64,000 nucleotides of DNA from positions 1-64,000 of the forward strand of contig JAODUO010000940.1 in assembly GCA_025642075.2 (NCBI GenBank). The letters are read 5' to 3'. This document shows, one piece after another, positions 35,545-47,030 of this stretch. Both the position numbers and the translations under genes were made by a program. Each line of letters opens with the position of its first letter. The first letter of the stretch is position 1. The notes under the pieces were generated by a model. The model did not search any database. It saw only the letters and a program-made list of their open reading frames with translations, and was not told the DNA's origin. The stretch is from Ridgeia piscesae. Taxonomy: Eukaryota > Annelida > Polychaeta > Sabellida > Siboglinidae.

Positions 35545-36140
35545 CACCAGCCGATTTGGGCGCACACACCAACCGACTAGTTGGCGTTAAAGCAGTCGGC
35601 CGACTGCGGTAGTTTGGTGTGTGTGCAACTTTACGTCGGCGTTATTGCGCCGATTCAAATATTGAATCTGCAGTCGGTGTTAATCCGCAGTCGGCGTTAG
35701 ATAAGGAGGTATCCGGTGACAACTTGGCACCGCAGGCATATATCTGATGATGAGTTGGCTGGTGTGTGCACGCTTTTTTCATAACCCGACGGTTGGCGTT
35801 AAGTTTGCCATTAGAAATCATAGGGCCTTCATGTGATAAACCTCGTCATACCTAAGCCCGGTATTTTTTTAGTTTTCAAGCCTACTCTGACCACAAGGTT
35901 TAAATTTTTACTCTCACATTTCACTGACCTGGCGGGTAACGCTATTTTTAAAAAGTGGTATATGTTTTTGTGCTATTCCCGTTGACCCATTATTTTATTT
36001 ATGCCGGAGCAACAAATAAATGTAATTTTGCCTTTGTTTCCAGCTTCCAGTGGGATTCTCTATTTTATCTTGTGAACGGTACTGCTGGTGGCGCTGCTAC
36101 CGGGGGCATAAATTAAAAGCCTTAGAAATCTGCAATGGCC
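35545..36140. mobile_element. CACACACCAGCCGA-family element, copy 2
   Basis: About 590 bp, collinear with 29005-29520. It differs by small insertions, including an extra CAGTCGGCCGACTGCGG palindrome near 35596 and a duplicated CAGTCGGTGTTAATCCG segment. The outer CACACCAGCCGATT and inner TTGGCTGGTGTGTGCA pair as inverted ends. The GC-rich strip just upstream (about 35380-35540) is not part of copy 1. Confidence 0.8.
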
Positions 36141-38888
36141 TGTTTTTCGGACTCTAAAAAATCGAATAACATTGTTAATAATAAAGCTATTGAAAAAAAT
36201 CAAACAGTGTACACAATACCAGACACTATCACACAAAAGTGTTTAAATGAATCTATGACAATTTTGATTGTTTTATGATGTACCTACCTGTATGTGAAAG
36301 GAGTGTGCTATCTTTCGTTATTCGAGTGTTGATTTTACATATGAAAAGAATATTCTATTCGGCAATATGATCGGTAAACGATAGCCATTTTGTAAATTAT
36401 AGCATGATTTTTGTCTTCAGTCGCGTTGGCGTTGTTTACAAAAGCAATTATAATTTGAAAACTAACCGTCAAAATTGGATAAATGTTTTACTACGATAAA
36501 ATTAACATACATGTAGCATGATAAAGTTGCTTATTTATTTTGTCATCATAATTGTTGAAGTTTGCTTCAAGATCTGAAATGTAATTGATTGCAACACATA
36601 CATTTTAATAACACATTTTATTCACACAATCATTCCATGTACAGTGCAATTAATTTCATATATCTTCATGCATCGGTTGTCGAGTTATTCAAATTTTAAT
36701 GCAAACAATATGCAGGGTAATTCACAGATGGATGCCATCTTAAAATTGTCTGCCCACAGCAGGGTATAAAATAATAAGGCTGTCTACCCAGTAAAGAGTT
36801 AATATATGCTTTTTAGCCCCTTTATATTTGATTGGACCGTTCTATGGGGTACCCTAGGCCTTCAATGGTTAATAAAACAGTAAATTTTCAGTTTGCCTTT
36901 TTTAACGCGGGAGGAGGCTAGTTGGAAAAATAACTTGCTCATTTTTTTAACCTAGGCAGCTGAAACTTTCAGAGATTGTAAAGCATGTTCAAATTGATAA
37001 TGTAGATTTTTTTTGATTCATTTTTCCGAAGCATGGTGGCCATGTTGAATTTAGAATGACGAGAGCTGCATTTGAAAACTACTTGTCACAGTTGGCTCAA
37101 AATTGGTATGCAGTTACCTTACGCTATTGTAAGATTTATCAATAAGCTGGATTTTGTATTTTTACAAAAACTTTTTAATGAATTTTTTCACCTTCGTCAT
37201 GATAAGCAGATGCGATGACCTACACTCATTTGCATATTTTGTGAACATATGGAGCAAATCTGCAAAACTGCTCTATCTACATTGAAAAGGGAATGATGAT
37301 GGTACACTGTGACAAATATTCTATTGAAAAATAACAAAATGGGAATCAGTTGAAGTTAGCTGAATAAATACAGAACACGTTTTTGAGAAAATCGCTTTCA
37401 AAGTTTATAAATGTTGTGGAACAATGCATAACATCAAGAAACACATCAAAATGGATAATACTTTTGCAGAAATGTCCTCCAAACTGTCCTCCAACACATG
37501 ACACCATAATAAGGTCATTACAATTCACAGAAACTAACATAATTTACATAAGCTAACATCTAAGCTAACATCTAACACTTGAAAAACGTTACGTGAAATT
37601 TGACAAATCATTCATAAGTAAACTATATGCTGTAGGAATACTACTTTTCTGAAAACAAACCTTATATATAATTAGTGCTGGTTCGATACCAGTTTTTTTT
37701 GTTCGATACCGACCGATACCTGAATTTTGATCGATACTCGATACTTACATTGTAATGAAGTCTAATTTTTACATAGAACACAGTTCCCAGTAGAAGCACA
37801 GTATGCAACAGAAGTAGTGCTGGTTCGATATTAGAATTCTTCGATACCGATCGATATATTACTGGTTCGATAGCAGAATTCTTCGATACCGATCGATATA
37901 TTACTGGTGCGATAGCAGAATTCTTCGATACCGATCGATATATTACTGGTTCGATACCAGAATTCTTCGATATCAATCGATACCAGATTTTTAGTCGATA
38001 CTCGAAATTTACCTTATAAGTGTAATTCAGTACAGTTAGAGATCTCCAAAGAAACACTACTATCCACATAAACACACACAATTTTTCCCTTGTAGGGAAA
38101 TATGTGATAATTTTATAGTCATGCAAACAATGATTAATATGCAATTTTCTATTTATGTAAGTACACAAACAACAGTTTCAATATAATTGACTACTGTTGT
38201 AAAACTAAAAGGTAACTGTAATATAATATTAAAACAATAAAGACAACTGCAATAACATACCTAGTAACAAATGAATTGCACTGAATTATTTTAAATTAAT
38301 AACAGTACTGCACCCCAGCTGTTTGTAAATACACTTTAACCCATTTTATCCTGAAGCTAGTGCAGACGAGTTGCAGCCAGTTCCTGATCATTTTCTCAAA
38401 CCAATCTGTCGGCATTAAAAAATGACAGGTCTTCATTTAAAATGGACATAACTTTATTATTTCTCAATCAATTTTTAAATGTGATATACCTTTAGAAAGT
38501 AGATAAAATAAATTATACAGTTGCATCGATAAACTCATAGTTTTATCATATATATTATATGTGGCACATGGCAAAACATGCCTAATAAATTCAAACCTAT
38601 GTTGAGGTTTGTCACATTACTTTTCACCCGACATTTTCGCCATGAAGGAAGCAACATGTCAACGAGCAAGTTGAGTTTATTTTATGCATTAATCTCTGCT
38701 GAAAATAAAAGTATACAACTTGTCCACACATCTTGGATAATAATCTCATAATGTAAAAATTTTTGTAATACCCCCACATCAGTCGACTGAATCGCCAACA
38801 TGTGGCGCCGCTGAGCGGAATTATGCAAATATTTTCTGTCAACGATGTATAAATCTGTGGCTCATTTCTTATAACTAATAAAGAAGTA

Positions 38889-40181
38889 CAGTGGAACCCC
38901 TCATTTAAGACCGCCCCCCCCAAATCTGATTGGGGCGGTCTTAAAAGAGGGGTGGTCTCTCGTGAGGGGTTTGCAACATTCAACACTAGGGGGCGCTTAT
39001 AACGACTAACATCAACACTAGGGGGCGCTTACAACCACTAAGTAGTAAAATACACAAAATAAAAAGTAGAAAATAAAAAATGAGATAACAAAATTATTTA
39101 TTCTGTTTATTTTATGTGTGACACTTTTCAGTATAAGTTTAATTTCGAATCGTTTTTTTTCTAAATAATATCTGATAAAAAGTATCCTCATTTTGAATTG
39201 TGTTTTAATTATATTCTCATTTAATTTATTAAAAATTTGGTCTGAGGGGCTAAAAAGTGCTGCCACCTCACAGCGTCTTTGTTGTTCTTTCCAGCGCCGC
39301 AAAACGATCTTTTACTTTCTGATCTAATCATGAAAACGACCTCTTACAGCCGCTAGACTTCCTCTCTAATAACTCATATTACATATACCTTGGTACATAA
39401 CCTAGGTCATAAAATTAAATCATTTAAATTGCTGTGAAGAATAAAATTCATAAATATAAATCGTGCTAAACTAAAGTCGACACCGCCTAGCCCTAGGCCA
39501 GGGGCTGTTACGCGCAGGCCGTAGATTACCGTGACGTTAAGTTGATATATTATTGCGGTGTCGCTAAATCTGGATTCCGGTTTTATCCTAAACTAACCTA
39601 AAACTGAGCCTAAGTTTATCAACTTTAATCATACACAAGTTTCTAAACTTTAGTCATACACAATATGGATATTTAATCACAGAGTTAGCGTAGCCACCGA
39701 CGGTGACCATGTCCGCCATGATGAATGATGTCTTGCGCGAGTTTGTTTCGTGAATTTGATGTAAGTGATTTAATTTTATAACATAGTGTGTGTTTATGAA
39801 TATATAAGATATGTGAGGAAAGTCTAGGGGCTGTTAGATGTCGTTTTCATAATTCGGTCAGAAAGTAAAAGATCACCAAAATGAATGGTCGTCATCAGGC
39901 GATTTATTGTTTTCCGTTGTTTTTATGGCATTATGCACGTCCGTGCGCGTTAGTCATGCGTTTAATAAGAGTTCACTGCGATATTTAGGTTAAAAATGTG
40001 CTGGCCACCTATCGGATGGTCGTTCGTCAGGGGTAAAATTCAAATTGCCATGGTCGTTGGTCGCGTCTGCCGGGTGGTCGTTGGTGAGGGAACGTTTATA
40101 CAGCGTAGACGTCAATGAAAAAACGGTCGTAAAAAGCGGGTGGTCGTAAATGAGGGTGGTCGTTCGTGAGGGGTTCCACTG
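38889..40181. mobile_element. TA-type (pogo/Tigger-like) element, copy 1, nested in copy A
   Basis: Ends are CAGTGGAACCCCTCATTTA and the inverted TGAGGGGTTCCACTG, flanked by TA (38887-38888 and 40182-40183). The empty site is visible in TTAA copy B near 49054, which reads AAGAAGTACTCTAAAG without the insert. CAGTGGAACC(C)CTC ends with TA duplication are those of Tigger/pogo-like elements. Subterminal GGTCGTT(C/G)GT(C/G)AGGG motifs recur near the right end. No transposase frame. Contains two CTCF-like sites. Confidence 0.88.
38983..39029 (+). promoter_or_regulatory. Two CTCF-like motifs in TA element copy 1
   Basis: ACACTAGGGGGCGCT at 38983-38997 and again at 39015-39029, 32 bp apart in the same orientation. 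Each agrees with the CTCF consensus CCASYAGRKGGCRSY at 14 of 15 positions. Binding is inferred from the match only. Confidence 0.55.
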
Positions 40182-42235
40182 TACTCTAAAGTAACAACTT
40201 TGTTCAACATTTCAACATAACTTTATTTATGAAGTAGTTACCGTCGTTGGAAATATTCTTAACTTTGTTTGCCGCAAAAACTACGGCGTGGAGCAAGGTG
40301 GGCGAAAATGGATGCCGTTGTCGGTTGACCCACTTCGATGGCTTCAAAGTATGTCTTCACGGACAAATGTCGCATCAAATACCATAACCGTCCATCTTAT
40401 ATCGTCTATCCACTTGTCTGCCTTCTTATCATCACCAGTATGAAGTAAATTAGCGGAGTTATCCTTCAAAATACGTCAACATTTAACGATCTTTGCGACT
40501 TGACGCCATCTTTGATTTCACTTTAGCTTGGGGGTACCCGCTTTGTACTGCAAATACCCAAAGAACGGTGCTGATTGGTTGAAAAATATGAGTTTCCTAG
40601 TGATCCCGATATACTGACGTCATTCGGTGTTAACCAGCCAATGGGATTCCAAAACATCAAGAGTGCAGGGAAGCCGTGTCAAGTGCAAACTCAGACCAGA
40701 ATCGTATTCTGGATAAAAAGGTTAACTTCGTCTAGAATCATATTCCGGATAAAATGGGTTAATATAGCAGCTTCATTTCAAGTCAATGTGTCTCCTAAAA
40801 TGACCAACAAATAATGTGTTATTATTATATAATAACACCTTTCACTTATAATAGTGTCACTGCCAGCACAGCGGAACACTCACCGTTATAAACTTTTTTA
40901 TTATTAATTGTATCGTAAAGATAATTGTGATTTAGCATCAAAACTGTATAGATGATTACAATAAAATAACACTAATTAATAATAGAAAAAATATTAATTA
41001 AAATTACATTTGTACTTCCCAGTTCACACCAATATTTTTTTAATATAAAACTTAAATTACCACGTTATCAAGTACACATAACAAGTCCCATAATGTTTTT
41101 GCAACTGTTTTCAAGAACAGGTCAGTTTCTTCCTCTACCTCTGGCTCTGCCTCTGCCAGTGGTGAACCTGTTTGCCAGTGCCAGTGTCACAGTGACAGTA
41201 GATGCAGTAAGCGAATCGTCATCGTTAATCAGTCACGTCATATATGTCACTTCTTGACGCTGTGGCCGCAGTTACTTAGTATATTCGGCAACCGATGGCG
41301 ATTCGCTTCGACTGTAACTTGATGTCCACTGCTTGCTCGTTGTCGAATATTTCGATAGAACACGTTCTCGAGTCAATGGCAATGCGACGTTGTCCATGAT
41401 GTGGAGATGCCGTACGATGAAAGTTGATCATCACGTTTTGATAGCTTCTTGATTGGTGACATGTTTCATCAAATTCTATGTATTTCCCCTACTATCTTTG
41501 AGACGTTTCTAGCATAGCTCATATCCTTTATTGGAAAATTGCCAAATTAGCGATGAACGTTGTGACTTGTCGTTCGTCTTGGTTGTTGGGCATCGTGTAC
41601 GGCAAATGGTGGTGCCACCAAAAGGAACCCGGATAAACAAAGCCTCCGCATCGCGCTCGAATAATTATATTAAAAATGTTATTATTAAACTAGTTTCATA
41701 AATACTAGTGCGTGTAATAAACACTCTATAAAAATGCTATAGGATGTGTGTTTTTGTACGTGTAACTGTAAGTAAAGTAGGGAGAAAGATGGCATGGTAG
41801 TGCCACCAAACGAACCTTGGTTTGGATAACGAGGCTAAGCGAAGTCTGACCTAGACTAAGATCGCACACAGAAAACAGTTATTATACAGACTAACTGTAT
41901 AATAAAGTTTTAGAAAAAATTCACATTTTATGTTATATTATTTTTAAACAACCACACCTAAGTCAATTTAGGGTGCGAATCGCTGTAGTGATAGCTCCCG
42001 TAAACAACATCGTCATCAACAACGATGTTGTGTCTTCGCATCGTCATCGACGTTGTCAAATGGACTCGATGTCAAGTACACTGTAGGCCATTTTATGAGC
42101 TCGGCTATTATAAAAAGAAACTTTTCATATTTAATATTAACAATTGATTTACTCATTGACACTTAACACTTGATGATAAATTACCATTAGAACGCAGATA
42201 ACCTGTGCCCCATTTAATGACAGGCGAGCCTAAGA

Positions 42236-42424
42236 CTATGTAAACAGCGCATCGGTGAGCGAGGCCGAGGGCCCACGTGCGCCGGTGACAATGTGAATGC
42301 TGTCCAAAACACTTGGCCCTCTTTCTTTCAAGATTGTTTTACAAAATCCACCGCTGCAGGAGTGGTCTTTTACAACAATGTCAAACGTTTGACAATATAA
42401 CAAATTGCGTAGATGTCTTTCCAT
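42236..42424 (-). CDS. Candidate small ORF with CCAAT-rich upstream, unidentified
   Basis: 62 codons on the minus strand (MERHLRNLLYCQTFDIVVKD...) containing a Cys-rich CSGGFC string and ending with a TAG at 42236. Upstream on the minus strand (42430-42580) are three CCAAT-type strings, AGCCAATGG, CTGATTGGG and CGCCAATCA, which suggest a promoter. I do not recognise the peptide; it may be a first exon or a chance frame. Confidence 0.25.
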   Translation of the reverse strand: MERHLRNLLYCQTFDIVVKDHSCSGGFCKTILKERGPSVLDSIHIVTGARGPSASLTDALFT

Positions 42425-42874
42425 TACGGAATGTACATTAGCGTTTTATCATTCACGCAGACAACAACGACATTGCCTACCACCCATAGCCAATGGCAAC
42501 GTGTAACACTATCGCTGATTGGGTGAATAAGGAGTGATTCCCGCCATTCGCCAATCATGTGGGTGTTTACTTCCACAGTACATGGATGTCGTTGTGTACG
42601 CACAACAACATTTTAGACACAGTTGTGTAATAAGTTATAGATAAAATGTAACAAAACGAACATTAATAAATAGACTAATGTTATTAAGGTTGTTTCTGTG
42701 AAGGGTCGGGTTACGAAGCCTAGACGGTGGTCAGTATTGAAACCACTGGCCCACCAGGCCAGTAGAATTTAAAAACCGGTGGCCTGACAGCCAGTGCCAA
42801 TGTCGAGCCTTGATCAGATGGCGGTAACTCACGAACTGTGAGTTTACTGGGCAGTTTTGGATGATTTGGATGAT

Positions 42875-43895
42875 TTGCACACACCAGCCAACATACACCA
42901 ATCGAATTGTGTCCTTAAAATTATCGACTGGAAAACCAAGATAAGGAATGTGCGTCCACACGTAGTGGCGTGAGAGGCGCACTGCATATATGTACATTTA
43001 GTTCAAGAACTGTGTCAAAAGGAACGGGACAGCTACACAAATTTCTTAAGAATGCCACCTCAATTATTCGACAACGTGTTGAACATGTTAGCGCTACATG
43101 ATCGCTGTAAATACATGCAAATCATCGTGCCACCTGATTCGTTCATTGCCAAAAAAAAAAAATAGGTCAAAATATCTGTCAGGAATTCGAAACTTGTTAC
43201 TTCGTTTATAAGTTGGAGCTTCCTTGTCAGCCTTCACGACGATATGACTTGCGCATTTAACCAAATGTAATCTTCCAGCAAAGAACTGCACAGCATCGAA
43301 CTGTGTTTTATATCAGTGCAAATAATCTTATATTTAAATGTGCACCCAATGAATTCTTTAAAAAATTGATTAACCTCTAGGGCTGCTATGTATGCACCCG
43401 GTGTAGGAGCCATGAGTGGTAGCGTTTTTCGTAAGACATGGCGATTCCCATCAGAAGCGGGAAATACAATCATGCTGAAATTACGTTTATTTATGGCGCT
43501 GTCTTTACAAATACGATACAAATACAAATTAATTTTGTGAATTGACTTGGCTTAAAAATAAAAAAGGAGCGATCTGTCATATGATCGCACCCTGCCTTCT
43601 TATTGGCCACGTTACCGCCAACTGTTGTGTTATGAAAAAAACCAGCATACGCCAGCCGTCTTGCTATTGGATATACGCAGATTCGTCACAGCCGAAACCG
43701 GATACGTCCTTATCTAACCTAATGCTGACTGCAGATTAGCGTCCACTACGATTGAACATTTGAATCAGTGTTAGTCGGCGTAATAAGGCCGACCGTTGGC
43801 CTAAATTTCAGCACACACCTACCGACTGCAGTCGACCGACTGGGTTTATGCCTACTAGTCAGTAGGTGTGTGCTGATAATTGGTAAGTGTGTGCC
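42875..43895. mobile_element. CACACACC-family element with coding remnants
   Basis: The left end GCACACACCAGCCAACATAC resembles the ends of the copies at 29.0 and 35.5 kb, and the right end (about 43855-43895) has inverted GGTGTGTGCTGATAATTGG and AGTGTGTGCCTAG. On the minus strand there are protein-like frames in two registers at 43094-43527, including HVLRKTLPLMAPTPGAYIAA and HLVKCASHIVVKADKEAP, so a frameshifted gene is likely. It may be the longer relative of the short family members; the family is not identified. Confidence 0.4.
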
Positions 43896-44019
43896 TAGTC
43901 TATCATAACATTACTGAAACAAATATACCTCACAAAACAAACTCGCCGGTGATGCAGTGTCATCGCTGTCAGCGGTGGTTACGCGTAGCTCTATGATTAT
44001 GGTGGTACCTTAATATCGG

Positions 44020-44170
44020 TATTGTGTTGAGGGGTCGTTTGCCAGTAGTGTCCGGTCAAAGTTAGGGTTTAGAGTAAGTTTAGGATTAGTTGGGTTAGTT
44101 AATGGTTATGGTTACTTTAGGGTTAGCATAAAACTGGGATTTGTGAAGGTCATTTATGTAGCGACTCCTG
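44020..44170. repeat. GGTTAGGG-containing repeat, copy 1
   Basis: Matches about 58910-59065: both read TAATATCGGTAT, then ..GTTAGGGTTT..GGTAAATTTAGG-like, then GGTTAGCATAAAA and GGAATTTGTGAAGG-like. Despite several GTTAGGG units it is not a telomeric array; the shared flanks show a dispersed repeat. It overlaps the region just beyond the MRPS18A-like poly(A) signal. Confidence 0.65.
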
Positions 44171-44257
44171 CAATGTTTATTTTTCGTCCTAATCAATGGT
44201 AGATATTTAGTCTGTACACAGGTAATTGTTTCTATAGTTGGTCTCCGCAGGCGGCTG

Positions 44258-44770
44258 TTAGTCATGATAGAATATGTTGAACTGCCTCCACTTGTGAATA
44301 CTCTTCAAGTTCTTCCTCTCCTGACCTCCTGGCATATCTGGCCGCAGCTCGGGCATCAAACCTGCTCGCTGTGCTCTGTGTACTAGTCTCGCCAGACGAC
44401 GCTGTCCCTTTGTACACAATCCTGTCACTCGTTTTGGCAGAAGACAGCCGTCTGGCCGCAGAAATTGGCTCAGTATCAGCACATCCGTATGGTGAACCGT
44501 CATGCCCAGTTTATTAGGACAAATGGGGCAGTACTCCTTCTCATTCTCCAACCGTAGAACGTTTGCGTCTTGTTTTGATTCTATGTGTACCCCTTCAATT
44601 GTAATAACTTTATCTGACTTGTTGATAGAAACTTCTTTTAACGCATTATACGTTGTTGTTGTAAAAACGCGACGTCCAGTTATATTTGGTGATATTTCTG
44701 ATATTCTGTCAAGAACGCTTATACTGCATGATCTACGCAAATTTACTAAAAACTGCCTGCAGAAAGCCAT
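44258..44770 (-). CDS. MRPS18A: Mitochondrial ribosomal protein S18a (mL66), single exon
   Basis: A 170-codon frame on the minus strand, TAA at 44258-44260, ATG at 44770. Residues 1 to about 36 (MAFCRQFLVNLRRSCSIS...) are Arg/Ser-rich with few acids, as in a mitochondrial presequence. From about residue 80 comes the bS18-family core: EYCPICPNKLG (zinc-ligand CPxC), DVLILSQFLRPDGCLLPKR, VTGLC, then LVHRAQRAGLMP and RPDMPG, which match human MRPS18A segment by segment. The product would be a structural part of the mitochondrial large ribosomal subunit. Human MRPS18A has about 196 residues; this one has a shorter C-terminus ending KWRQFNIFYHD. An AATAAA signal lies downstream at 44176-44181. A longer in-frame start at 44797 reads into transposon-adjacent DNA, so the inner ATG is preferred. 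It has no intron and no stop. It is either a real single-exon gene nested in the importin intron or a well-kept retrocopy; no poly(A) tract was seen at its 3' side. Confidence 0.9.
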   Translation of the reverse strand: MAFCRQFLVNLRRSCSISVLDRISEISPNITGRRVFTTTTYNALKEVSINKSDKVITIEGVHIESKQDANVLRLENEKEYCPICPNKLGMTVHHTDVLILSQFLRPDGCLLPKRVTGLCTKGQRRLARLVHRAQRAGLMPELRPDMPGGQERKNLKSIHKWRQFNIFYHD

Positions 44771-44804
44771 CCCAACACGACCTTGCACGTACCGCACCTA
44801 TCAC

Positions 44805-46448
44805 GATACCAGAATTCTTCGATATCGATCGATATATTGCTGGTTCGATACCAGAATTCTTCGATATCGATCAATATATTGCTGGTTCGATACCAGAATT
44901 CTTCGATATCAATCGTTACCAGATTTATATTCGAAACTCCAAATTTACGTGGTAAATCTAATTCAGTACAGTAGAGATCTCCAAAGAAGTACACTATCCA
45001 ATTAGACTAATAGGACCGAAACACACAATTTTTCACGTGTAGGGAAGTAATGGGAGTAGGTGATAATTTTGTAGTCATGCAATTAATGCAAGTAAACAAA
45101 CAATACACATAATATATAATATAATTGATTACTGCTGTAAAACTCAAAAACTAATTGTAATATAATATTAAAACAATAAAGACAACTGCAATAAAATACC
45201 TAGTGACAAATAAATTATTTAATTGCACTGAATTATTTAAAATTAATAACAGTACTTCACCCCAGCTGTTACAATAAAATAACACTAATTAATAATAGAA
45301 AAAGTATTAATTAAAATTACAATTGTAATCACACCAACATTTGTGAATATAAAACTTAAATTACCACGTTATCAAATACACATAACAAGTCCCATAATGT
45401 TTTTGCAACTGTTTTCAAGAAAAGGTCGTTTTCTTCCTCTACCTCTGCCAGTTGTGAACCTGTTTGGTCAGTGCCAGTGACAGTAGATGCAGTAAGTGTA
45501 TCGTCATCGTCAGTCACATCGTGTATGTCACTTCTTGACGCTGTGGCCACAGTAGTAGATTCGGCAACCGATGGCGATTCGCTTCGACTATAACTAGATA
45601 TCCACTGCGTGCTCGTTCTCGAGTCATTGCGACGTTGTCCACGATGACGTTGACGTGTCCTTAGATGAAAGTTGGTCATCACGTTTTGATAGTTTCTTGA
45701 ATGATGGACAGTGAAATGTTTTGGCAAATTCGATGTATTTGGGGCACTTCTGGCATAGCAGACACTTTTTTTGCCAAATTGGCGATGAACGTTGTAACAT
45801 ATTGTCGTTCGTCTTGGTTGAGTCGTATATGGCAAACGGTGGCGCCACCAAACAGCAAAACAACGCCACCAAACGGAACCTGGATAAACATAGCTTGTGC
45901 ATCGCGCTCGAATAATTATATTAATAATGTTATTAAACTAGTTTCATAAATACTAGTGTATGCAATAAACACTATAAAAATACTATAGGATGTGTGTTTT
46001 TTTACGCATATGTAAAGTAGGGAGTCAGATGCCATTGTAGTGCCACCAAACGATAAAGTCACGAACCTTGGTTTGGATAACCGAGGCTAAGCGAAGTCTG
46101 ACTTAGGCTCAGAAAACAGTTATTATACAGACTAACTCTACAATAAAGTTTTAGAAAACAATTCACATTTGATATTATATTATTTTTTAAACCACTTAGT
46201 CAAGTTAAGCAGCGAAGCACGACAGCTCCCATAAACAACGACGTCATCGATAACGATGTTGCGCCTTCGCATTGACGTTGTCGAACGGACTCGATGTCGA
46301 AGGTATCGAAATATCGAAGGTATCAAAGGTATTGAACAGTGGTCGTTTGATACCAAAAATTTCGAAGTATCGCGATACCACTAAATATCGGTATCAAACT
46401 TTCGTAAGTATCGCGATACTTCAATATATGGAATATCAAACCAGCACA
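44805..46448. mobile_element. hAT-like element, copy 2
   Basis: Starts within ACGATACCAGAATTCTTCGA, has three imperfect units of about 47 bp (44808-44925), then follows copy 1 collinearly without the nested insertion, though about 200 bp around the insertion point is absent. Its right end reads ATATCAAACCAGCACA, the inverted form of the TGTGCTGGTT(C/T)GATA end. The left outermost TAGTGCTGG is missing, so the left boundary is degraded or truncated. It ends about 38 bp upstream of the MRPS18A-like ATG. Confidence 0.75.
45356..45835 (-). pseudogene. hAT transposase N-terminus with BED-finger remnant
   Basis: A 159-codon minus-strand frame with NTSNLPKHFTVHHSRNYQ, the second half of a BED-type zinc finger (N-T-S-N-L-xx-H-x(4)-H), which binds DNA at hAT element ends. 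The first half with its CxxC is not clear in this frame; a neighbouring frame has CLLCQKC, so a frameshift is likely. A Ser/Thr- and Asp-rich linker follows (DIHDVTDDDDTLTAST). The catalytic part of the transposase is absent, so this is a truncated, dead gene. Confidence 0.55.
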
Positions 46449-46499
46449 AATGGCCACCATGCCAATGACTGTAGCTCAGACATGTGCCCCTGGCCAAGG

Positions 46500-46660
46500 G
46501 ATGATTTCGCCGTCCAGGTCCCGGCAAGACATCTTAAAAGCGTTGTAATTGAATTCGAAGCCATGGAATGTTTGATTCACTATTCAATTTGTATTCGAAA
46601 TTATGAGGATATTTGATTCCAGTGAAATTCCTGAATCATCCCATCCTTAATATCCTTAAT
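46500..46660. repeat. Element end family, GGATGGGACGAAT type
   Basis: CCGGCAAGACATCT..., then AATTCGAA...TTGTATTCGAAATT, ending GAATCATCCCATCCTTAA. The same right-end arrangement occurs at about 63525-63655 and, inverted, at about 58672-58745 (AAGGATGGGACGATT, TTTGTATTCGAAATTTTG). A TAAGGATGGGACGA terminus suggests a hAT-like family. Confidence 0.55.
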
Positions 46661-47030
46661 ACAAGCAAAATTATGAAATCACAATAATACATTTATCCAC
46701 TGCGTGTTTGTGGTCAGGCAAAATACGACCAAATGTTTGTATTTCAAATAAACATGCTATTTCTATAAGCAGCATTCAGGCTCAAGCTGCAGAAAAGTGT
46801 GTGACAAGGGAATCCCTGAATTTCTACAAGACAGTTGTATTAAAGATGAGTAATTATGTTTAAAATCTTGAAATTCACGCAAAGATACAAAAATTAGAGT
46901 AGAATTTCACATGAACTTGGTGTGATTAATAAATAATTTTTTGTCGGAATAAAGTTTTAATTTTACCCGACACCTGATTCCGAGCCCTTTATGGGAATCA
47001 TAGTGAGTAGGTGCTTTTTGATTTGTGCAG

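Larger units (their letters stand above)
38340..40758. mobile_element. TTAA-type (piggyBac-like) element, copy A
   Basis: Bounded by CCCATTTTATCC... and ...GGATAAAATGGG, flanked on both sides by TTAA (38336-38339 and 40759-40762). TTAA duplication is the piggyBac hallmark (also used by Kolobok). Its length of 2.4 kb includes a 1.3 kb TA-type insertion (38889-40181); without it the element is about 1.1 kb, like copies B and C. No transposase frame, so it is nonautonomous. It sits inside the hAT-like copy 1. Confidence 0.88.
37673..42090. mobile_element. hAT-like element, copy 1, split by a nested insertion
   Basis: Left end TAGTGCTGGTTCGATACC, followed by four imperfect units of about 47 bp (about 37815-37975) with TTCGATACCGATCGATATAT. 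It then matches copy 2 (44805-46448): CAGTTAGAGATCTCCAAAG..., ACCTAGTAACAAAT..., and after the nested insertion ACAATAAAATAACACTAATT... through TAGTGCCACCAAACGA and CATCGACGTTGTC. A TTAA element (38340-40758) interrupts it. The BED-finger coding remnant expected on the minus strand (about 41100-41640) is heavily decayed. The right terminus is missing. Confidence 0.75.
26100..47030 (+). other. Importin alpha intron 1 (about 20.9 kb)
   Basis: Inferred intron from the GTCAGT donor at 26100 to the TTTTTGATTTGTGCAG acceptor ending at 47030. It is filled with transposons and holds one oppositely oriented host-type gene (44258-44770). Stretches without called features, such as 28200-28500, 29530-30530, 32020-32500 and 36150-37670, show no recognised genes. 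A CTAATAGACGCACATGACC string at about 29899 looks like a transposon end, but no partner was found. Confidence 0.65.

Noticed and set aside
44055..44165. Interstitial telomeric repeat
   Set aside because: GTTAGGG units are irregular and belong to a longer dispersed repeat also at 58.9 kb.
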